DNA of 8,590 nt from Singulisphaera sp. GP187 (GTDB taxonomy: Bacteria > Pseudomonadota > Gammaproteobacteria > Burkholderiales > Burkholderiaceae_C). The position numbers and the translations under genes were made by a program. Every line of letters begins with the position of its first letter. The first letter of the stretch is position 1. The stretch is from positions 1-8,590 of the forward strand of contig CALPYQ020000043.1 of the NCBI GenBank assembly GCA_943327965.2. The letters are read 5' to 3'. Shown here one piece after another: positions 1 to 5,858 of the stretch. The notes under the pieces were generated by a model. The model ran no database searches. It was not told where the DNA came from and saw only the letters and a program-made list of their open reading frames with translations.

Positions 1-1034
1 AGTTGGGCGAAATCTTTTTTGACAAGCTGGGTTTGCCCGTCATTAAGAAAACAGCCACCGGTGCGCGCAGCACCGATGAAGAAGTGCTTGAGAAGTTGGC
101 TGAGGACTATCCTTTGCCCGCGCGCATTTTGGAGCACCGCAGTTTGTCCAAACTCAAGGGCACTTACACCGACAAGCTGGCACAAATGGCCTTGCCTAGA
201 ACTGGCAGGGTGCATACGCACTACGCCCAAGCGGTGGCCGTGACGGGGCGTCTTTCAAGCAACGATCCCAACTTGCAAAATATTCCCATTCGCACCGCAG
301 AAGGTCGCAAAGTGCGCGAAGCGTTTGTAGCGCCCGCGGGCAGTTTGATTGCCAGCGCCGATTATTCTCAAATTGAACTTCGCATCATGGCGCACCTCAG
401 TGGCGATGAAGCCTTACTGCGCGCCTTCCACCAAGGTTTGGATGTGCACAAAGCCACCGCCGCCGAAGTCTTTGGCCTGACACCTGATCAAGTTTCCAGT
501 GAACAACGGCGTTACGCCAAAACCATCAACTTTGGTTTGATTTATGGCATGAGTGCATTCGGCTTGGCCAAAGCATTGGGCATTGACAACGGTGCTGCCA
601 AAAATTACATCGAGCGATACTTTCAGCGCTTTGCTGGTGTGAAGCGCTACATGGACGAAACGCGTGAGCAAGCCAAATCACAAGGCTATGTCGAAACCGT
701 TTTTGGCCGACGCTTGTATTTGCCAGAAATTAATTCACCCAATGGCCCAAGGCGCGCTGGCGCGGAACGTGCAGCCATCAATGCGCCGATGCAAGGAACC
801 GCTGCCGACTTGATCAAGCTGTCCATGATTGCCGTTCAAGCCGGCATCGATCGTGAGCAACGCAAAACCAAAGTCATCATGCAAGTGCACGACGAATTGG
901 TGTTTGAAGTGCCCGAAGATGAAGTGGAATGGCTCAAGGTGGCGGTACCCAAATGGATGGCCGAAGTTGCCGCACTCAAGGTGCCTTTGCTGGCCGAGGT
1001 GGGTGTCGGCATCAATTGGGATCAGGCGCATTGA
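1..1034 (+). CDS. polA: DNA polymerase I, C-terminal polymerase domain (5' end outside window)
   Basis: This is the 3' part of the gene for DNA polymerase I, the cytoplasmic repair and Okazaki-fragment polymerase. The first whole codon is at position 3 and 343 residues are visible. Family A polymerase motifs occur in order: [17 protein letters not shown] (residues 81-97), motif A DYSQIELR (Asp120), motif B with Arg169, Lys173, Phe177 and Tyr181, and motif C QVHDELV (Asp297, Glu298). Adding 585 to these numbers gives the E. coli residues Asp705, Arg754, Lys758, Phe762, Tyr766, Asp882 and Glu883, and 343+585 equals the E. coli length of 928, so the thumb, palm and fingers have little or no net insertion or deletion. 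The 5' nuclease and 3'-5' exonuclease regions lie upstream, outside the window. The TTG at position 3 is internal and not a start. The reading frame is intact to TGA at 1032-1034. A plus-strand exporter gene follows after 28 bases. Confidence 0.98.
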   Translation, partial: LGEIFFDKLGLPVIKKTATGARSTDEEVLEKLAEDYPLPARILEHRSLSKLKGTYTDKLAQMALPRTGRVHTHYAQAVAVTGRLSSNDPNLQNIPIRTAEGRKVREAFVAPAGSLIASADYSQIELRIMAHLSGDEALLRAFHQGLDVHKATAAEVFGLTPDQVSSEQRRYAKTINFGLIYGMSAFGLAKALGIDNGAAKNYIERYFQRFAGVKRYMDETREQAKSQGYVETVFGRRLYLPEINSPNGPRRAGAERAAINAPMQGTAADLIKLSMIAVQAGIDREQRKTKVIMQVHDELVFEVPEDEVEWLKVAVPKWMAEVAALKVPLLAEVGVGINWDQAH

Positions 1035-1062
1035 TTTCTAAATACGCTGGACTTTCAAACCA

Positions 1063-1794
1063 ATGGAACTAGGCCTATTTCAGTGCATTGTTGTCTTCAT
1101 AGGATTTTTTATTCTGGGCATCGCGGGCTTTGGTTCGGCACTCATCATTGTGCCGCTGCTGGCTTGGAATTGGCCGCTCCAGTGGGTGGTGCCTTTGGTA
1201 TTGCTCATGGATGTACCAGCCGCCATGTTGCACACAGGTCTAAATTTTAGGCAGGTGGTTTGGAAAGAACTGCCGCCCTTGTTGCCTTCCATTGTGGTGG
1301 GCTCTCTCATGGGTTTGGCCTTTATGACGCTCAGTCCTGGCAATTGGCCGTTGGTCATTCTGGGCCTTTATGTGCTGTGGGTTGGCGTGCAGGGCCTTCG
1401 CGCCAAATCAATTGCCATGCCCAACCCCAACAAAGCCAGACATTTTTTTGGCTTCATGATGGGCTGGGTTGAGACCATGTTTGGAACTGCAGGCCCCGTT
1501 GTGTTGGCTTGGTTCAGTGTTCGGCTGGCCGACCCTTATTTGGTCAGGGCAACCATGCCAATGGCTTTGGTGGGCATCTCGTCCATTGCACTTTTCATGA
1601 TGCTCATTTCGGGTGGTTTGAGCGACCCCTCTTTGTGGCGTGCTTTGCTCTATCTTCTGCCTATTGCGCTGTTTGGCGTTTGGCTTGGCCATCGTTTGGC
1701 GCTGAAATTGAAAAGTGAAATCTTTAAACCGGTGATTTATTGTTTCTTGTGCCTGAGTGGGCTGGTGCTTTGCGCGCGGCCCCTAATGAACTAG
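1063..1794 (+). CDS. TauE/SafE-family (sulfite exporter-like) membrane protein
   Basis: This is a 243-residue integral inner-membrane protein with about seven or eight hydrophobic segments. It has the two-repeat layout of the TauE/SafE (DUF81) family: a glycine-rich segment near the N terminus (GIAGFGSALIIVPLL, residues 19-33) and a matching one at the start of the second half (GWVETMFGTAGPVV, 134-147), joined by a short polar loop around residues 113-128. The length fits the family, which is usually about 240-270. Characterised members export sulfite, sulfoacetate or other organosulfur anions, but most are untested, so the substrate is unknown. The ATG at 1063 gives a hydrophobic N terminus at once; no strong ribosome binding site is visible before it. 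It lies 28 bases after polA on the same strand and could be read through from it, although the functions are unrelated. Cys227, Cys230 and Cys237 cluster in the last helix. Family is secure, substrate is not. Confidence 0.88.
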   Translation: MELGLFQCIVVFIGFFILGIAGFGSALIIVPLLAWNWPLQWVVPLVLLMDVPAAMLHTGLNFRQVVWKELPPLLPSIVVGSLMGLAFMTLSPGNWPLVILGLYVLWVGVQGLRAKSIAMPNPNKARHFFGFMMGWVETMFGTAGPVVLAWFSVRLADPYLVRATMPMALVGISSIALFMMLISGGLSDPSLWRALLYLLPIALFGVWLGHRLALKLKSEIFKPVIYCFLCLSGLVLCARPLMN

Positions 1795-1846
1795 TTTGGC
1801 TGGCCACATCGGGTCAGTCGTTCAGGACAGGCATAATTCGGCATCA

Positions 1847-1865
1847 GCCCATTGAATCAATGGGC
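1847..1865. promoter_or_regulatory. Perfect 19-base palindrome upstream of the ZIP transporter gene (possible operator or leader hairpin)
   Basis: GCCCATTGA (1847-1855) and TCAATGGGC (1857-1865) are exact inverted repeats around a single A. The site ends 15 bases before the preferred ZIP start codon at 1881. As DNA it has the form of a dimeric-regulator operator; as RNA it can fold into an 8-bp stem with an AAT loop just ahead of the start. It does not match the Zur or MntR consensus I know, so no regulator is assigned. No T-run follows, so it is not an intrinsic terminator for the exporter gene. The inverted repeat is observed; the function is inferred. Confidence 0.45.
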
Positions 1866-1880
1866 CGCATTGGATTTGGC

Positions 1881-2735
1881 ATGACTCTTCTCGCAATCAT
1901 TTTGGGCACACTGGCCTCAGGCATTGGCAGTGTTTGGCTGGCTGCTTGGCTCAGCTTTGGCATTGTCAGTCGATACACACAACACATGCTCAGCTTGGCG
2001 GCTGGCGCTTTGCTGGCAACTGCGTTTTTGCATTTGTTGCCAGAGGCCTTTGAAGGTGGCATCGAGCCGCACAATCTTTTTGTCACCTTGTTGGTTGGAT
2101 TGTTGTTCTTCTTTTTGCTCGACAAGGCCGAGCTTTGGCACCATGGTCATGAGCACCATCATGGTGAACACCATGCCCATGATGGACATCAGCATGGACA
2201 CGATCATGCGCATCATCATGCGCACAAAACTGCTCAAAGCCATGCTCACGATCACACCTCGGTAGGCCAAGAAAAATCTTCAGGGGGCTGGGCCATTTTG
2301 GCGGGCGACAGCGTTCACTGTTTTGGCGATGGCGTCCTCATTGCTTCTGCGTTCATGGTGGAAATGCAGCTGGGCATTGTTGCGGCCTTGGCTGTCTTGG
2401 CGCATGAAGTACCGCACCACATGGGCGATTTGGTGGTCCTGCGAGAAAGCTCTGGCAACAGGCAGGTCGCTATTTTGAAAGTTTCATTGGCCGGTGCTGT
2501 CACGGCCTTGGGCGGTATTGCGGGCTATCTGCTGCTAGAAAGTTTGAGTGGCATCTTGCCTTACATGCTGGCCATTGCCAGCAGCAGTTTTATTTATGTG
2601 GCCCTGGCCGACCTCATTCCACAACTTCAAAAGCGCCTGAGTTCTCGCGAGACTGCCGCCCAAATTGTGTGGTTGGTGTCCGGCATCGCGTTGGTCAGTG
2701 TCGTGAGCTACTTGGCGCACGGTGGCCTGCATTGA
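1881..2735 (+). CDS. ZIP-family divalent metal transporter with His-rich loop
   Basis: This is a 284-residue inner-membrane protein of the ZIP (Zrt/Irt-like) family, which moves zinc, iron, manganese or similar ions into the cytoplasm. An N-terminal helix starts at MTLLAIILGT. HLLPEAF at 51-57 is typical of the second to third helix region. The cytoplasmic-type loop at residues 87-125 has 20 His in 39 positions. The helix 4 signature is HCFGDG (His146, Asp150) and the helix 5 signature is HEVPHHMGD (His175, Glu176, His179, His180). ALADLIPQLQ near 241-250 is also family-typical. Helix 4 has Cys147 where most ZIPs have Asn, and helix 5 has His180 where many have Glu. An upstream in-frame start at 1740 or 1860 is possible, but the extra residues are polar, overlap the previous gene or the palindrome, and do not look like ZIP; hence ATG 1881. 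The metal specificity cannot be read from the sequence. Confidence 0.9.
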   Translation: MTLLAIILGTLASGIGSVWLAAWLSFGIVSRYTQHMLSLAAGALLATAFLHLLPEAFEGGIEPHNLFVTLLVGLLFFFLLDKAELWHHGHEHHHGEHHAHDGHQHGHDHAHHHAHKTAQSHAHDHTSVGQEKSSGGWAILAGDSVHCFGDGVLIASAFMVEMQLGIVAALAVLAHEVPHHMGDLVVLRESSGNRQVAILKVSLAGAVTALGGIAGYLLLESLSGILPYMLAIASSSFIYVALADLIPQLQKRLSSRETAAQIVWLVSGIALVSVVSYLAHGGLH

Positions 2736-2739
2736 CGTC

Positions 2740-2772
2740 AGCTTGACCCCAGGTTGACCCCAGCTTGATGTC
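2740..2772. repeat. Three imperfect 11-base tandem repeats between convergent genes
   Basis: The units AGCTTGACCCC (2740-2750), AGGTTGACCCC (2751-2761) and AGCTTGATGTC (2762-2772) follow one another without a gap. Units 1 and 2 share 10 of 11 bases; unit 3 matches unit 1 at 8 of 11. The array fills most of the 43 bases between the ZIP stop and the sulfurtransferase stop. TGACGTCA (2733-2740) can pair with TGATGTCA (2766-2773) with one G-U pair, enclosing the array in a stem. No T-run follows on either strand, so any terminator role for the converging genes would not be of the classic intrinsic kind. Confidence 0.6.
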
Positions 2773-2778
2773 AGTCAA

Positions 2779-3648
2779 TTAACCCTTGGCAACGGCCATG
2801 CCTGGCGTGTTGCACCACTCGCTCCAACTGCCTGGATAGAGTTTGGTGATGCCCAGGCCCGCCAACTCCATGGCGACCAAATTGGGCACAGCGCTGACGC
2901 CACTTCCGCAGTGATGGACCACGGTTTGAGGATCGCGTCCCGCCAATAAAGTTTCAAATTCTTCGCGCAACAACTGCGGCGATTTGAAAAATCCGTTGGC
3001 ATCGATGTTTTCAGTAAACGGTCTGTTGAGTGCACCCGGAATGTGGCCAGCCACAGGGTCGATAGGCTCTACCTCACCGCGATAACGGACGGCACTGCGT
3101 GCATCAATCAGTGACAGCGAAACATGACCCACTTGAGGCGCCAACTGCGCTGTATTGACCCATTCTCGGAGGGCGGGTTTGAGTACAAAGCTTGAAGTGC
3201 TCGGGCTGGAAGTTGATGCATGAGGTTTGTTGCCAGACTCTATGGCACCGCCTGAGGCTTCCCAAGCTTGCAGACCACCATCCAAGATGGCCACCGCATC
3301 GTGGCCTAACCATTTGAGCGTCCACCACAGACGCCCGCAATAGTTGGCGCCTTGGCGGTCGTACACAACAGCTTGCATGGTGTTGTTGAAGCCCAAACTT
3401 TGCAACCATGAGGCCACTGCTTCACGCGGAGGTAGGGGATGCCGGCCGCCATTGAGGGCAGAAGCATCGTGGGTACTTAAGTGCCGATCAAGGTTCGCTT
3501 GTTGCGCGCCTTCAATGCGTTTGTCGGCAAACATCGCGTCGGCCATTTCAGGCTTCATGAGATCGAAGCTGCAGTCAAACACCATCAGGGCTTGATTGGA
3601 TGCCTGCAACGCTTTGAGTTGTGCCACTGAAATGAGTGTGGTGTACAT
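2779..3648 (-). CDS. sseA: Two-domain rhodanese sulfurtransferase, SseA/3-mercaptopyruvate sulfurtransferase-like
   Basis: This 289-residue cytoplasmic enzyme has two rhodanese domains. The N-terminal one (about 1-135) is structural, with ILDGGLQAW at 121-129. The C-terminal one (about 160-289) is catalytic: LIDARSAVRYRG (180-191), GHIPGALNRPF (201-211) and the active loop CGSGVSA with Cys247 as the sulfur-carrying residue. The loop resembles the CGSGVTA of 3-mercaptopyruvate sulfurtransferases rather than the CRKGVTA of classic thiosulfate rhodaneses. However, the second substrate Arg of mercaptopyruvate enzymes (in PEPR) is replaced here by the EPID stretch (194-197), so the donor could be thiosulfate or another compound; the symbol is meant at family level. 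The start at 3648 is chosen because AAGGGA lies 7 bases upstream and the product then begins at the usual place. The longer frame to 3741 overlaps the DMT gene and adds non-homologous residues. It is the last gene of a probable three-gene operon. Confidence 0.9.
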   Translation of the reverse strand: MYTTLISVAQLKALQASNQALMVFDCSFDLMKPEMADAMFADKRIEGAQQANLDRHLSTHDASALNGGRHPLPPREAVASWLQSLGFNNTMQAVVYDRQGANYCGRLWWTLKWLGHDAVAILDGGLQAWEASGGAIESGNKPHASTSSPSTSSFVLKPALREWVNTAQLAPQVGHVSLSLIDARSAVRYRGEVEPIDPVAGHIPGALNRPFTENIDANGFFKSPQLLREEFETLLAGRDPQTVVHHCGSGVSAVPNLVAMELAGLGITKLYPGSWSEWCNTPGMAVAKG

Positions 3649-3655
3649 GAAATTT

Positions 3656-3661
3656 TCCCTT
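3656..3661 (-). promoter_or_regulatory. Ribosome binding site deciding the sulfurtransferase start
   Basis: On the minus strand this reads AAGGGA, 7 bases before the ATG at 3648. It lies in the 19-base gap between the DMT stop codon and the sulfurtransferase. It is the clearest Shine-Dalgarno-like sequence I saw in the window and supports the 289-residue product over the longer frame. Confidence 0.65.
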
Positions 3662-3667
3662 GCAAAT

Positions 3668-4555
3668 TCAATGATCTTCGGTAGGAACTTTAACCAGACT
3701 TTTGTCTCTGAGTGCGGTAGCCGCAAATCCGCTGAGCACAATCAAACACATGCCAGCCCAGCCAATCAATGGTATTTGATCGCCAAATAAAACCAGGCCA
3801 AACAAAGCAGAAAAAACAATGCCAGCATATTGCAAATTGGCCACCACGATGGTGGCCCCATCGGTATAGGCTTGGGTCATGCACCATTGCCCCAGCACTG
3901 CAAGTATGCCAATGGGCAATAGCCACAAAGCAGAGGGCCAATGCCATTCACTCACCCCAAAGAAAAGCATACAAAGTCCACCTGCTACGGCTGCGCCCAA
4001 AGAAAAATAAAACACAGTGCGCTCGACGGGTTCGCCCACTTTGCCCAAGGCGGCAACTTGCAAATAGGCCATGGCCGCAATCATGCCCGATGCCACGCCA
4101 ATCAAGCCCGCCAGCATTTGGTTTTGCTCAAACGTGGGCCGCAATGTCATGACCACACCTGCAAAGCCAGCCAGTACAGTCAGTGCCACAGGAATTTGTC
4201 GTTTGGCGTTTTTAAAAGAGCCTAAAAAAATGGTGCTGCCAACCAAAAATGCAGCCACCCAAACCCCGCTCATGTAGTTCAGTGTCATGGCCGTTGCAAG
4301 TGGCAGTTTGGCAATGGCATAGAACCAAGCGGCCAATGAAATGACGCCCACAATAGAGCGGTAGATGTGCATTTTGGCCACTGGGGTTTTGAGCGAAACC
4401 CCTTTTCGATGGCACAACAAGGCCATGATGAGGGTGCCAATGGCACCGCGATAGCTAACCAGTTCAAAGGTGTTGAAGTGGGTGGCTGCAAACTTCACAC
4501 ACACACTCATGGAAGAAAAAAACAGCGATGCTAAAACCATCCAGAGTGCTTGCAT
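3668..4555 (-). CDS. DMT superfamily transporter with two EamA domains
   Basis: This is a 295-residue inner-membrane protein with about ten hydrophobic helices arranged as two EamA halves (roughly residues 1-135 and 145-285). Family-typical features are the N-terminal helix ending in SVCVKFAA, an early ELVSYRGAIG segment (residues 31-40), the LPLATAMTLNYMSGVWVA stretch in the fourth helix region, GQWCMTQAY in the second half and a final LIVLSGF helix. Proteins of this family export or import amino acids, nucleobases or other small metabolites; the substrate here is unknown. The start at 4555 lies 5 bases after the Rieske gene's stop (4561-4563), so translation is probably coupled. The stop is 19 bases before the sulfurtransferase start. 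This spacing argues for one transcript. There is no sign of truncation. Family assignment is secure, function only by family. Confidence 0.9.
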   Translation of the reverse strand: MQALWMVLASLFFSSMSVCVKFAATHFNTFELVSYRGAIGTLIMALLCHRKGVSLKTPVAKMHIYRSIVGVISLAAWFYAIAKLPLATAMTLNYMSGVWVAAFLVGSTIFLGSFKNAKRQIPVALTVLAGFAGVVMTLRPTFEQNQMLAGLIGVASGMIAAMAYLQVAALGKVGEPVERTVFYFSLGAAVAGGLCMLFFGVSEWHWPSALWLLPIGILAVLGQWCMTQAYTDGATIVVANLQYAGIVFSALFGLVLFGDQIPLIGWAGMCLIVLSGFAATALRDKSLVKVPTEDH

Positions 4556-4560
4556 TCAGC

Positions 4561-5682
4561 TCAGATTTCCATCTTGCTTCGGTACCACTCGTGAAAGTGT
4601 TGCATGCCATCTTCCATGGGACTTTGGTAGGGGCCGACTTCGTTGTCGCCGCGTTGCAGAAGCGCTTTGCGGCCTGCATCCATGCGTTCTGCAATTTCGT
4701 CGTCTTCGATGCAGGTTTCCATGTAGGCGGCTTTTTGAGCCTCTACAAATTCTCTTTCGAAGGCCACAATTTCTTCGGGGTAAAAGAACTCCACCATGTT
4801 CAGGGTTTTTTCTGGACTGATGGGATGCAAGGTTGAGACCGTTAGCACATGGGGGTACCACTCCACCATGATGTGGGGGTAGTAGGTTAACCAAATAGCA
4901 CCAAACTCGGGCACAGCACCTTGGCGATATTGCATGAGTTGTTCTTGCCACCGTTTGTAGACCGGGCTGCCTGCTTTGCCCAATTTGTTGGCAATGCCCA
5001 CGGTCTGAACGGAGTACTCTTTTTTGAACTCCCAATTCAAATCGTCGCAGGTGACAAAGTTGCCCAAGCCTGGATGGAAGGGCTCGACGTGGTAGTCCTC
5101 AAGGTAGACCTCGATGAAGGTTTTCCAGTTGTAATTGCATTCGTGCAATTCAACATGATCGAGTTTGAAGCCTGTGAAGTCCAATGCCGCTCTGGGCCCC
5201 ATGCCGGCCAGGTCGGCTGCAATGTTGCGGCCATTGTCTTCAAACAGCAAACCGTTCCATGCTTGGAGTGGGTAGTTTTTGAGGTTCAGACAAGGGTCTT
5301 GGGCAAAGTGGGGGGCGCCCAACAATTGGCCTTCGGGCGAATAGGTCCACCTGTGCAGCGGACAGACGATGTTGCCACCGGCACTGCCTTTTTGTTGGGT
5401 GTTCAGTGAGCCACTTCCCTGCAGCATGACTGCCTGGCGGTGTCTGCAAATGTTGGAAATGAGCTCAACCCCCTTGCTAGAGCGCACCAAAGCGCGCCCA
5501 CCTGCTTCTTGGGGCAGGGCATGGTAGTCCCCCATTTCGGGGACCGAGAGTTGATGCCCAACGTACTTGGGGCCTTGCTGAAAAATGGTTTTCAGCTCGC
5601 GCTGAAACAGCGCTTCATCAAAGTAGCTTGAAACTGGTAGTTGGCTTGCGGCCTGCTGCAGTTGAAGACTTAAATCAGACAT
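4561..5682 (-). CDS. Rieske 2Fe-2S non-heme iron oxygenase, alpha subunit-like
   Basis: This 373-residue protein has the two-part build of Rieske oxygenase large subunits. The N-terminal Rieske domain binds a 2Fe-2S cluster through Cys79, His81, Cys107 and His110 (NICRHRQA and CPLHRWTY). The C-terminal catalytic domain shows NWKTFIEVYLEDYHVEPFHP (185-204), whose His198 and His203 should hold the mononuclear iron; Asp327 or Asp328 is the likely third ligand. Such enzymes hydroxylate or demethylate small organic molecules using O2 and electrons from a reductase. The gap between the two cluster motifs is 25 residues (usually 15-17), and the position three before His198 is Glu195 rather than the Asp of naphthalene dioxygenase, as in carnitine monooxygenase CntA. 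No reductase, ferredoxin or beta-subunit gene is adjacent, so electrons must come from elsewhere. The start at 5682 fits the domain; a weak AGGT lies upstream. It is first in a probable operon with the DMT and sulfurtransferase genes. The substrate is unknown. Confidence 0.9.
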   Translation of the reverse strand: MSDLSLQLQQAASQLPVSSYFDEALFQRELKTIFQQGPKYVGHQLSVPEMGDYHALPQEAGGRALVRSSKGVELISNICRHRQAVMLQGSGSLNTQQKGSAGGNIVCPLHRWTYSPEGQLLGAPHFAQDPCLNLKNYPLQAWNGLLFEDNGRNIAADLAGMGPRAALDFTGFKLDHVELHECNYNWKTFIEVYLEDYHVEPFHPGLGNFVTCDDLNWEFKKEYSVQTVGIANKLGKAGSPVYKRWQEQLMQYRQGAVPEFGAIWLTYYPHIMVEWYPHVLTVSTLHPISPEKTLNMVEFFYPEEIVAFEREFVEAQKAAYMETCIEDDEIAERMDAGRKALLQRGDNEVGPYQSPMEDGMQHFHEWYRSKMEI

Positions 5683-5753
5683 GGGTGACCTGACCTAGAG
5701 ACTCCCCCTATGAAGGGGCAGGGACAATGCGGGAGCCCAAAGGCTCACTCGCG

Positions 5754-5775
5754 AAAAAAGCGGACCTAAGTCCGC
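5754..5775 (-). terminator. Intrinsic terminator-like hairpin facing the Rieske gene
   Basis: On the minus strand GCGGAC-TTAG-GTCCGC is followed at once by six T residues (5759-5754). A 6-bp GC-rich stem, four-base loop and T-run is the classic rho-independent form, though the stem is short. It lies about 70 bases before the Rieske start codon, so it would either stop stray antisense transcription coming from the xseB side or act as an attenuator within a Rieske leader. On the plus strand no T-run follows. Confidence 0.5.
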
Positions 5776-5787
5776 CGATGAAGGGGC

Positions 5788-5793
5788 ATTGTA
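5788..5793 (-). promoter_or_regulatory. Candidate -10 box for the Rieske operon
   Basis: On the minus strand this reads TACAAT, five of six matches to the sigma-70 -10 consensus. No good -35 box lies at 16-18 bases upstream. If used, transcription would start just before the terminator-like hairpin at 5754-5775. Weak support only. Confidence 0.2.
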
Positions 5794-5827
5794 GCCTCAG
5801 GTCAGCAAATTTTGGGTGAAGTCGACC

Positions 5828-5833
5828 TAAAAT
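5828..5833 (+). promoter_or_regulatory. Candidate -10 box for the xseB-ispA-dxs operon
   Basis: TAAAAT matches five of six bases of the sigma-70 -10 consensus. A start site near 5840 would give a short leader to the xseB ATG at 5859 and would exclude the in-frame ATG at 5832. No clear -35 box is visible at standard spacing, so this is tentative. Confidence 0.25.
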
Positions 5834-5858
5834 GCCCTTCTTTAGATCATTTTTAGCC

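Larger units (their letters stand above)
5686..5804. repeat. Hairpin-rich intergenic element bracketed by 8-base inverted repeats
   Basis: TGACCTGA (5686-5693) and TCAGGTCA (5797-5804) are exact inverted repeats. Between them lie three short perfect stems, each with a four-base loop: CCCCT/AGGGG (5705-5718), GAGCC/GGCTC (5733-5746) and GCGGAC/GTCCGC (5760-5775). An 11-base direct repeat ATGAAGGGGCA occurs at 5710-5720 and 5778-5788. The element fills most of the 176 bases between the divergent Rieske and xseB genes. It could be a leader RNA of the Rieske gene, a dispersed intergenic repeat, or chance. No target-site duplication is evident outside the inverted repeats. Confidence 0.5.

Noticed and set aside
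1740..1880. N-terminal extension of the ZIP frame from 1740 (or 1860)
   Set aside because: It overlaps the exporter's coding end and the palindrome, encodes polar residues with no ZIP similarity, and the ATG at 1881 starts directly on the first transmembrane helix.
1917..2270. Met-rich open frame antisense to the ZIP His-rich loop
   Set aside because: Its Met repeats are simply the complement of CAT His codons.
1063..2735. Exporter and ZIP genes as a joint metal/sulfur operon
   Set aside because: An 86-base gap with a palindrome separates them and the families have no known link; same-strand adjacency alone is weak evidence.
3649..3741. Longer start for the sulfurtransferase at 3741
   Set aside because: It overlaps the DMT coding end, adds 31 residues with no rhodanese similarity, and the good ribosome binding site at 3656-3661 serves the start at 3648.
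4921..5409. 162-residue open frame antisense to the Rieske gene
   Set aside because: It lies fully within the Rieske coding region, where iron and cluster motifs are intact, and shows no family features.
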